Shown here: piece after piece, positions 1 through 5,041 of the stretch | How the letters are laid out: every line of letters starts with the position of its first letter | Position numbering within the stretch: the first letter of the stretch is position 1 | From: Dehalococcoidales bacterium | GTDB taxonomy: Bacteria > Chloroflexota > Dehalococcoidia > Dehalococcoidales > RBG-16-60-22 | NCBI GenBank assembly: GCA_030615475.1 | Contig: JAUWZF010000107.1 | Location: forward strand, 1-5,041 | Reading direction: 5' to 3' | DNA length: 5,041 bases | Program-made: the position numbers and the translations under genes | The notes under the pieces: model-generated | The model's database searches: none | Told to the model about the DNA's origin: nothing | Seen by the model: the letters and a program-made list of their open reading frames with translations, nothing else

Positions 1-295
1 TGAAAGTACCGCCTTTGAGATACCATTCTGTAGCTGGGATAATCTCCATCTGTCCGCACGCCAGATATCGAGAGAAATCAGGTACAGCCTTCCCCATGGC
101 TTCTATGGCTTTTTTCCTACTGAGGGACTCTGAAGTAATCCACATGCAGAACTCATTGTTTTCTAAACCGGCTTTGAAATAGGGCACCAGAATATCAATC
201 AAGTCCTGTTTGGTGTTGTAAAAGTAGCAGACGTGTGAGCCCCAAGGCAAAGCACCTAAGACATCAATTCCCGGCTTCCTTGTTTCGCTCTCCAC
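1..295 (-). CDS. MEDS-domain sensory protein, N-terminal 98 codons (C-terminus beyond window)
   Basis: Partial gene; its 3' part lies left of base 1. Translating the minus strand from the GTG at 295-293 gives an open frame to the edge. It begins MESETRKPGIDVLGALPWG, then has a G-S-H-V-C-Y-F-Y motif (residues 19-26), the helix DLIDILVPYFKAGLENNEF (31-49), CMWITSESL (50-58), and ends QMEIIPATEWYLKGGTF (82-98). This is the N-terminal half of the MEDS (methanogen/methylotroph DcmR sensory) domain. The family is predicted to sense small hydrocarbon-like ligands and is often fused to PAS/histidine-kinase or helix-turn-helix output domains; the output domain here is not visible. I chose GTG 295 because a strong ribosome site, GGGGAAGG (309-302), lies 6 bases upstream and the family start is usually close to the GIDVLG segment. 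An in-frame ATG at 349-347 would add 18 residues, but it lies upstream of the apparent -10 box and lacks a ribosome site. Domain identity is fairly sure; ligand and output are unknown. Confidence 0.85.
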   Translation of the reverse strand, partial: MESETRKPGIDVLGALPWGSHVCYFYNTKQDLIDILVPYFKAGLENNEFCMWITSESLSRKKAIEAMGKAVPDFSRYLACGQMEIIPATEWYLKGGTF

Positions 296-301
296 AGCAC
301 A

Positions 302-309
302 CCTTCCCC
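302..309 (-). promoter_or_regulatory. Ribosome binding site of the MEDS gene
   Basis: The minus strand reads GGGGAAGG followed by 6 bases and then the GTG at 295-293. This purine-rich match to the anti-Shine-Dalgarno sequence decides in favour of the GTG start over the in-frame ATG at 349-347, which has no comparable site. Confidence 0.65.
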
Positions 310-312
310 AAA

Positions 313-347
313 GTACATCAATACTATATATTATAGTACTATGGTAC
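313..347. promoter_or_regulatory. 35-bp imperfect palindrome over the MEDS promoter, candidate operator
   Basis: Two 16-base arms (313-328 and 332-347) are separated by TAT (329-331). The inner seven positions, TACTATA/TATAGTA, pair perfectly, as do the outer four, GTAC/GTAC. Of the 16 positions, 12 pair. The palindrome covers the -10 hexamer at 330-335, so a dimeric protein bound here would block RNA polymerase. No T-run follows on either strand, so it does not look like a terminator. No regulator gene is visible in the window; a DNA-binding output domain on the MEDS protein itself (autoregulation) is possible but not shown. Confidence 0.4.
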
Positions 348-356
348 ATTTGTGAA
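330..356 (-). promoter_or_regulatory. Putative promoter of the MEDS gene
   Basis: The minus strand has a perfect TATAAT -10 hexamer at 335-330. A TTCACA hexamer at 356-351 is a possible -35, but its spacer is only 15 bases, shorter than the usual 16-18. Transcription would start near 323, leaving a leader of about 28 bases before the GTG at 295, with the ribosome site inside it. The layout fits an independent promoter for this gene rather than read-through from radC. The -10 box is convincing; the -35 is weak, so an activator may be needed. Confidence 0.5.
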
Positions 357-391
357 TCGGGTGAACCTTTTATTCTCTGTGGGTAATGACA

Positions 392-1210
392 CTAATCGAG
401 CCTGTTTGGGGATAACTTGGCTCTATAGAGTCTTTTTCTGGCCTCGGAGGTGCCCCTCAGCATAAGATTCAGGAAATCCGTCTCGTATTCCTCAATCAAT
501 CCTTCACCGGCGAAACTGTAGTACCGGTTGTCGCCGATGACAATATGGTCCAGCACTTTGAGTCGCATGATTCTACCGGCATAGACCAGTTCCCGGGTCA
601 GTCCTTTATCGCTCGTGCTCGGCTCGGGATTGCCCGAGGGGTGGTTGTGAACGAAAACCAGGGCGGCGGAGTTGCTTTTAATCGCCCCTTCGATAACCTC
701 GCGGGGAGAGACGGAGCTGCTGTTTACCGTGCCTTCGGAGAGGTCGACGGTATCGATAATCTGGTTCTGGCTGTTCAGGTAGATTACCTTGAAGACCTCT
801 TTCTTGAGGCCGCGCATGGCATGATAGAGATAGTCGAACACTTCCTGGGAGGATTTGTAGAAGGGTTTATCCAGAGTTTTTGCCTTGAGGAACTCCCGGG
901 CGACCTCCTGCACGAGCTTGATGCCGAAGGCGCTGTGCGTGCCGATACCTTCTATCTGTTGCAGTTCTTCGACCGGGGCTTCCAGGACGCCGCGCAGCGT
1001 CTGGAACCTCTTAATGGCTTCTTTGGCGGGCAACTTACAGTCCTTACGCGGCGTACCCAGACTCAGCAGCAGTTCCACGATGTCATAGTCGTGGAAGCCG
1101 GCCAGTCCCGACTTGAGGAACTTTTCCCGCAGCCTCTTTCTGTGTCCCCGATGCGTATCTTCCGCAGACTTTTCTGTTTTTCCCATTTGTGCAATCCGTG
1201 CTTTTGCCAT
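392..1210 (-). CDS. radC: RadC family protein (JAB/MPN domain, UPF0758)
   Basis: Complete 272-residue protein. The N-terminal part (about 20-70) has the RadC pattern GHRKRLREKFLKSGLAGFHD, then an acidic-hydrophobic helix DYDIVELLLSL and PRKD. A helix-hairpin-helix segment follows (83-107, with IEGIG), a predicted DNA contact. The C-terminal JAB/MPN domain (about 120-242) contains SEGTVNSSSVSPREV (158-172) and the metal-site motif HNHPSGNPEPSTSD, with H188, H190 and D201 as expected ligands; E159 or E171 may supply the acidic residue. The ligands are intact, so a metal-dependent hydrolase is plausible, but no RadC substrate is established and the old 'DNA repair' label is doubtful. Length is slightly above the common 220-230, with an extra basic tail after 250. 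The gene lies 43 bases after dnaE on the same strand, probably cotranscribed. ATG 1210 directly follows an in-frame TAG, so it is the earliest possible start; there is no clear ribosome site, and Met9 is an alternative that also lacks one. Confidence 0.95.
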   Translation of the reverse strand: MAKARIAQMGKTEKSAEDTHRGHRKRLREKFLKSGLAGFHDYDIVELLLSLGTPRKDCKLPAKEAIKRFQTLRGVLEAPVEELQQIEGIGTHSAFGIKLVQEVAREFLKAKTLDKPFYKSSQEVFDYLYHAMRGLKKEVFKVIYLNSQNQIIDTVDLSEGTVNSSSVSPREVIEGAIKSNSAALVFVHNHPSGNPEPSTSDKGLTRELVYAGRIMRLKVLDHIVIGDNRYYSFAGEGLIEEYETDFLNLMLRGTSEARKRLYRAKLSPNRLD

Positions 1211-1253
1211 ATTCTAACACTAAGGGGTGAACGTTTCTAGAGGTAGGATACTA

Positions 1254-4200
1254 TTAAGGAGTTTCTATCCTGAAACCATCCTCTCCCACCAGTTCCACCA
1301 GTCGCTGCTTGAGCTCCGGGCAGTAACCGGATAGTATGTTGGGGAGCTTGAGGGGAATGGCTTCCCCGCCGTTCACCACGTTCAATCGTACTTCATCCCG
1401 TCCGGAGAAGGCTTTCAGGGCGTCTATAATTTTGTTGAGGAGGGTGATATCACCGTCTTTGTCGGTGGTCTGTTTGATATTGATAATCAATCGCCGTCTT
1501 TCTGCGGGTGGGGCGGTGACGGGTTTCTCCACCGGGGCCTCTACGGCCACGGGTTCCGGCACGGCAGCCGGTTCGCTACCTTCCTGGGGAGGCTCATAGA
1601 AACTAACACTATCACAAACAACGCTTATCTCGTCATCTCTTACGCGAACTTTTCCCTGCACGACCAGTTCATTACCTTCCTGCCAGAACTCTTCAGTTTG
1701 CATGTAGACATTAGGCCAGGCTATAACTTCAACCTGTCCGCTGACGTCCTCGAGGACAACGATGGCAAAGGACTCACTTTTTTTGGTGAATAAGTAGCGT
1801 GTTGATATAACCCGTCCGGCGGTGATAACAGGTTGTTTGTCCAGTTCTGTGGAAATATCACCGCAGAAAGTTGTTCTGGGGTTTGCCCCGCTGAATACCG
1901 GACTGAACGGCTTCTCGGAAAAGCTTACCCCCAGCAACTCCTTTTCCCAGAATGCCTTTTCCCGGTCAGTGGTCTCTGACGGGGGAAGGTCCAGGTCGGA
2001 CAGCGGAACCGCCGTTTTCTCTCCCCACAGGTCGAACATGGTGGACTGTCCCGTATCCCGGAGACGCTGCTCCCGCTGCGCCAGTGACAGGATACGGCTG
2101 ACGCTGTTGAGCAGGGTGCCGCGATTCTCAAGTTCGTCAAACGCCCCCGCTTTAATCAGGCTCTCCATGACCCGCCGGTTAACTGCCTGCAAATTGCTGC
2201 GGCGGCACAGGTCTTCGATGGACTTGAACTCGCCGTTCTTGTTGCGTTCGTTAATGATGGGCTCGATGGCTCCGGTGCCCACGTTTTTAATCGACCCCAG
2301 GCCGAAACGGATGGCCGACTGTCCGGTGCCGGTGTTTTCTATGGAGAAATCGAGCTGGCTACGATTGATATCCGGCGGCAGAACCGTGATGTTCAGGCGG
2401 CGGCACTCGGCGACGGCGTTGCCTATCCTCTCCGTCTCTCCGGCGTGGATGGTCAGGAACGCGGTGACGTAGTCCGCCGGGTAGTTTGCCTTGAGATAGG
2501 CGGTCTGGTAGGCAATCAGGGCGTAGCTGACGCTGTGAGCTTTGTTGAAGGCATAGCCGGCGAAGGGCTCGATGAGGGCGAAGACCTCCTCGGCCAGATC
2601 GGCGGGGTATTCCAGCTTTTTAGCGCCGCTGATAAAGCTGCGTTTTTCCTTCCTCATCACATCGGCAATCTTCTTGCCCATGGCCTTGCGGAAGATATCC
2701 GCCTGTCCCAGGCTGTAGCCGGCGAACTCCCGCACGATAAACAGTACCTGGTCCTGGTAAACAATGACGCCGTAGGTCTCTTTAAGGATGTTTTCCAGCG
2801 CCGGGTGGGGATATTGTATCGCCTTGCGCCCGTGCTTGGCATCGATGAACCGGGGGATGTGCTCCATGGGGCCGGGGCGGTACAGGGCCACCATGGCCGC
2901 AATATCGCTGAAGGTGGTCGGCTTGAGTTCCTTGATATAGCGGCGCATGCCGGCACCTTCCAGCTGGAAAACGCCGGCCGTCTCTCCCGCAGAGAGCAGA
3001 TCGAATGTCTTTTTATCGTCCATCGGAATATGGTTAATATCGATATCGATGCCGTGGTTCTGTCGAATAATATCCCTGGCCCTGCCCAGGATGGTCAGGT
3101 TGGCCAGCCCGAGGAAGTCCATTTTCAGCAGGCCGATACTGGCGATATCCCCCATGGAAAACTGGGTCATCACAGTTTCCTGGCTGTCGACCTTGGCGCC
3201 GCGTTGCAGCGGCACGTACTTTGTCAGCGACTCCCTGGATATGACGACACCGGCGGCATGGGTGCTGGCGTGGCGGGATATACCTTCCACCCTCCGCGCC
3301 GAACTGACCAGGTTGCGCACGATATCGTCTTCCTGGTAGAGAGCCTTGAGTTCGTTGTTTTCGTCCATGGCCCGTCCCAGGGTCATGCCCGGTGTGCCGG
3401 GTACCAGCCGCGCCACGCGGTCGACCTCACCGTAGGGCATACCCAGCGCCCGCCCCACGTCCCGGATGGCGGCCCGGGCACCCAGTGTACCGAAGGTGAT
3501 AATCTGGGCGACGTGGTCCTGGCCGTATTTCTGGGAGACGTAGTTGATAACCTCGTCGCGGCGGTCGTCCTGAAAGTCCATGTCGATATCCGGCATCTCC
3601 TTGCGCTCCATGTTCAGAAAGCGCTCGAAGACCAGCCCGTGTTCGAGGGGGTCCAGGGCGGTAATACCCAGGCAGTGCAGGACGATACTGGAGGCGGCGC
3701 TGCCCCTGACGCCGAAGAGGATATTTTGTTTTTTCACGAACGACATAATATCCCAGACGACGAGAAAGTAGTTGGCGAACTGGGTCTTCTTGATGACATC
3801 GAGCTCGTATTCCAGGCGCTGCTCTATCTCCGGGGTGGGTTCCGGATAATAGTCGTGCTGGTTCTGGTGGCAGAGGTCGGACAGGAACTGGTCGGGGGTT
3901 TTACCTTCCGGCAGCTCAATCTCCGGCAGGTGCAGTCGCCCGAATTCCAGATCGAGGTTGCACTTCTCGGCGATGTTCCCGGTGTTTTCCAGCGCCTGTG
4001 TAGTATCCTTGAACAGCTCCGCCATTTCATCGGGGCTCCTGAGATAGAAGGTGTCCCCCGCCATCTTCAGCCGTTTCTCGTCATGAATGGTAGTATTGGT
4101 GCCGATGCAGAGCAGCAAATCGTGGGCGGAGGCATCCTCGCGGTTGATGTAGTGGGTATCGTTGGTCGCTACCAGGGGAATACCGAGTTCATTACTCATC

Positions 4201-4760
4201 TGTATGAGGTAATTGTTTACCCCTTCCAGTTCCGCAATGGGGTGTTTCATGAGTTCCAGATAGAAATCGCTGTAGGTCTGCTGGTACCAGAGGGCCGCCT
4301 GTTTCGCATCGTCGTAACGCCGACTCAGGATAAGCTGGGATATCTCTCCGGCGAGGCAGGCGCTGAGGGCGATAAGCCCCTCTTTGTGCTGTTTCAGCAA
4401 CTCCTTGTCCACCCTGGGTCTGTAGTAGAACCCCTCGAGGTGGGCTTTAGTGGTGAGCTGTATAAGGTTCTGGTAGCCGGTTAAGTCCTTGGCGAGGAGG
4501 ATGAGGTGGTAGTTGTTTTTATCCCCGGCGTTGCGACTGAGTCGACCGTTCGGCGCGATGTAAATCTCGCAGCCGATGATTGGTTTGATGCCGGCTTCCC
4601 TGGCGGCCTGGTAGAACTCGATTACCCCGTACATGACGCCGTGGTCGGTTATCGCCAGGCTGTCCATGCCCAGTTCTTTAGCCTTGTTCACCAGCTGATG
4701 AATGCGGCACATCCCGTCGAGCAGGCTGTATTCGGTGTGAACGTGAAGGTGCGTAAACAT
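1254..4760 (-). CDS. dnaE: DNA polymerase III subunit alpha
   Basis: Complete 1168-residue replicative DNA polymerase of the DnaE1 class, acting with the beta clamp and clamp loader at the fork. Domains in order: PHP (1-about 280, starting MFTHLHVHTEYSLLDG) with apparent metal ligands H6, H8, D15, H40, E65, H85, C135, D201 and H203; the C-family polymerase core (about 290-800) with G350-S354 (GVRGS), catalytic aspartates in PDIDMDF (D391, D393, D395) and D548 in KMDFLGL, and FNKAHSVSYA (738-747); helix-hairpin-helix region (about 818-875); clamp-binding motif QSTMF (905-909); OB fold (about 977-1055); a Pro/Ala/Glu linker (1057-1088); and a small C-terminal alpha/beta domain (1089-1168). No intein, frameshift or missing catalytic residue is seen. 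The ATG at 4760 is supported by the family N-terminus, a modest GGAAA ribosome site (4769-4765) and a promoter just upstream. radC follows 43 bases downstream. Family assignment is certain; the C-terminal domain's role is not. Confidence 0.99.
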   Translation of the reverse strand: MFTHLHVHTEYSLLDGMCRIHQLVNKAKELGMDSLAITDHGVMYGVIEFYQAAREAGIKPIIGCEIYIAPNGRLSRNAGDKNNYHLILLAKDLTGYQNLIQLTTKAHLEGFYYRPRVDKELLKQHKEGLIALSACLAGEISQLILSRRYDDAKQAALWYQQTYSDFYLELMKHPIAELEGVNNYLIQMSNELGIPLVATNDTHYINREDASAHDLLLCIGTNTTIHDEKRLKMAGDTFYLRSPDEMAELFKDTTQALENTGNIAEKCNLDLEFGRLHLPEIELPEGKTPDQFLSDLCHQNQHDYYPEPTPEIEQRLEYELDVIKKTQFANYFLVVWDIMSFVKKQNILFGVRGSAASSIVLHCLGITALDPLEHGLVFERFLNMERKEMPDIDMDFQDDRRDEVINYVSQKYGQDHVAQIITFGTLGARAAIRDVGRALGMPYGEVDRVARLVPGTPGMTLGRAMDENNELKALYQEDDIVRNLVSSARRVEGISRHASTHAAGVVISRESLTKYVPLQRGAKVDSQETVMTQFSMGDIASIGLLKMDFLGLANLTILGRARDIIRQNHGIDIDINHIPMDDKKTFDLLSAGETAGVFQLEGAGMRRYIKELKPTTFSDIAAMVALYRPGPMEHIPRFIDAKHGRKAIQYPHPALENILKETYGVIVYQDQVLFIVREFAGYSLGQADIFRKAMGKKIADVMRKEKRSFISGAKKLEYPADLAEEVFALIEPFAGYAFNKAHSVSYALIAYQTAYLKANYPADYVTAFLTIHAGETERIGNAVAECRRLNITVLPPDINRSQLDFSIENTGTGQSAIRFGLGSIKNVGTGAIEPIINERNKNGEFKSIEDLCRRSNLQAVNRRVMESLIKAGAFDELENRGTLLNSVSRILSLAQREQRLRDTGQSTMFDLWGEKTAVPLSDLDLPPSETTDREKAFWEKELLGVSFSEKPFSPVFSGANPRTTFCGDISTELDKQPVITAGRVISTRYLFTKKSESFAIVVLEDVSGQVEVIAWPNVYMQTEEFWQEGNELVVQGKVRVRDDEISVVCDSVSFYEPPQEGSEPAAVPEPVAVEAPVEKPVTAPPAERRRLIINIKQTTDKDGDITLLNKIIDALKAFSGRDEVRLNVVNGGEAIPLKLPNILSGYCPELKQRLVELVGEDGFRIETP

Positions 4761-4764
4761 TTTA

Positions 4765-4769
4765 TTTCC
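4765..4769 (-). promoter_or_regulatory. Weak ribosome binding site of dnaE
   Basis: GGAAA on the minus strand, 4 bases before the ATG at 4760-4758. Match and spacing are modest, but the DnaE N-terminus fixes the start independently. Confidence 0.4.
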
Positions 4770-4786
4770 GGCGTTGATTTAAAATT

Positions 4787-4795
4787 ATTATAGCA
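4787..4795 (-). promoter_or_regulatory. Extended -10 promoter of dnaE
   Basis: The minus strand reads TGCTATAAT: a perfect TATAAT hexamer (4792-4787) preceded by the TG dinucleotide of extended -10 promoters. At a 17-base spacing the -35 position (4815-4810) reads TTTTTC, a poor match, which extended -10 promoters tolerate. The start site would fall near 4780, giving a leader of about 20 bases with the GGAAA ribosome site 4 bases before the ATG. It probably drives dnaE and radC together. Confidence 0.6.
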
Positions 4796-4852
4796 CAGCA
4801 TCGACACGGGAAAAACCGCGATTGAACTCAGGCTTAGATGGATTTATCCGAT

Positions 4853-4882
4853 TTGCGGTAGAACAGCCGGCGGCAGTATAAT
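4853..4882 (+). promoter_or_regulatory. Possible plus-strand promoter diverging from dnaE
   Basis: TTGCGG (4853-4858), an 18-base spacer and a perfect TATAAT (4877-4882). Four of six -35 positions match TTGACA. It points rightward toward the possible start codon at 5019 and would leave a leader of about 130 bases. AT-rich intergenic DNA throws up such matches by chance, so confidence is low. Confidence 0.3.
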
Positions 4883-5018
4883 TAAGTTAAGTATCGGTCT
4901 ATTTTCACAAAGAGTCCCCATTCATTTCCCCAGAGCTGTTTCCGACTACCGGAATAGGCTCACGGGAAAAAGTACGGATTAGTCCAATAAAAATAAGTAT
5001 GGGTGGAAAGTATAGTCG

Positions 5019-5041
5019 ATGGCACCTGAAACTGTAACCGG
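5019..5041 (+). CDS. Possible 5' end of a plus-strand gene, truncated by window edge
   Basis: ATG at 5019-5021 opens a frame reading MAPETVT, uninterrupted to the edge after only seven codons. GGTGGAAAG (5002-5010) lies 8 bases upstream, a reasonable ribosome site. Too little is visible to name a product or even to be sure it is a gene; the support is only the ribosome site, the spacing and a promoter-like sequence farther upstream. Confidence 0.25.

Larger units (their letters stand above)
4801..5041. other. Intergenic region upstream of dnaE, no confident gene
   Basis: These 241 bases are AT-richer than dnaE and hold no frame that I recognise. On the plus strand there is a possible promoter (4853-4882) and a possible start codon at 5019. 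On the minus strand a frame is open from the right edge to a TGA at 4907-4905 (about 44 residues, hydrophobic middle, not recognised). Farther down that strand, ACCGC (4859-4855) and GCGGT (4819-4815) could pair ahead of a T-run (4815-4811), but the 35-base loop makes it a poor terminator. A short hairpin, TTCCG-ACTAC-CGGAA, lies at 4940-4954, flanked by GAGC/GCTC. Which way the right-hand neighbour runs cannot be settled from this window. Confidence 0.5.

Noticed and set aside
1205..1219. TGTTAGAAT just before radC as an extended -10 promoter for a leaderless radC message
   Set aside because: The hexamer abuts the ATG, so transcription would start inside or after the start codon; there is also no -35 at a proper distance.
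545..1240. 231-codon open frame on the plus strand opposite radC
   Set aside because: It overlaps radC fully, has no family resemblance, and shows the composition typical of an antisense shadow.
2445..4484. 679-codon open frame on the plus strand opposite dnaE
   Set aside because: It is antisense to the conserved DnaE core. Its translation has no recognisable domain, and long antisense frames are expected opposite GC-rich genes with biased third positions.
1254..4760. Possible intein or split in dnaE
   Set aside because: The frame is continuous, the length is normal for the family, and the catalytic motifs follow each other at normal spacing with no inserted block.
4811..4859. Minus-strand terminator (ACCGC/GCGGT plus T-run) for a gene to the right
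   Set aside because: The stem is only 5 bp with a 35-base loop, too weak to call; it is noted only within the intergenic entry.
4933..4961. Hairpin GAGC...TTCCG-ACTAC-CGGAA...GCTC as a terminator or riboswitch
   Set aside because: The stem is short with a 3x3 internal loop, has no T-run on either strand, and fits no riboswitch consensus I know.
4905..5041. Minus-strand frame open from the right edge, about 44 residues, as the tail of a real gene
   Set aside because: The translation is not recognised and the length is within chance expectation for AT-rich DNA; more sequence to the right is needed to decide.

Overview
The window reads as ordinary bacterial chromosome. All three genes I can support are on the minus strand: dnaE (replicative DNA polymerase III alpha subunit), radC (JAB/MPN-family 'DNA repair' protein), and the first 98 codons of a MEDS-domain sensory protein that runs off the left edge. 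The protein sequences most resemble Chloroflexota, possibly Dehalococcoidia. This rests on the DnaE N-terminus, its single-chain architecture with an intact PHP domain, and the wording of the MEDS domain, which is common in that group. It is recognition from memory, not a database result.

Layout, in the direction of transcription (right to left). Positions 4801-5041 are an AT-richer stretch without a confident gene. It holds a possible plus-strand promoter and, at the extreme right edge, a possible plus-strand start codon. An extended -10 promoter at 4787-4795 sits just upstream of dnaE (4760 to 1254). After 43 bases comes radC (1210 to 392), which has no visible Shine-Dalgarno and probably depends on dnaE transcription. 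After another 96 bases comes the MEDS gene (GTG start at 295, running past base 1). That 96-base gap carries its own TATAAT promoter inside a 35-bp imperfect palindrome, which suggests the sensor gene is transcribed and regulated separately from dnaE-radC.

Functionally, dnaE is the core replication enzyme. Its PHP domain keeps every metal-ligand position, so it may proofread by itself. radC is a conserved companion of uncertain cellular role. The MEDS protein is a signalling component unrelated to replication. I found no transposon, CRISPR array, tRNA, rRNA, phage gene or defence cassette. The long open frames on the plus strand opposite dnaE and radC are shadows. The window gives little support for an undescribed system. 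The best leads are the palindromic promoter of the MEDS gene and the right-edge intergenic region.
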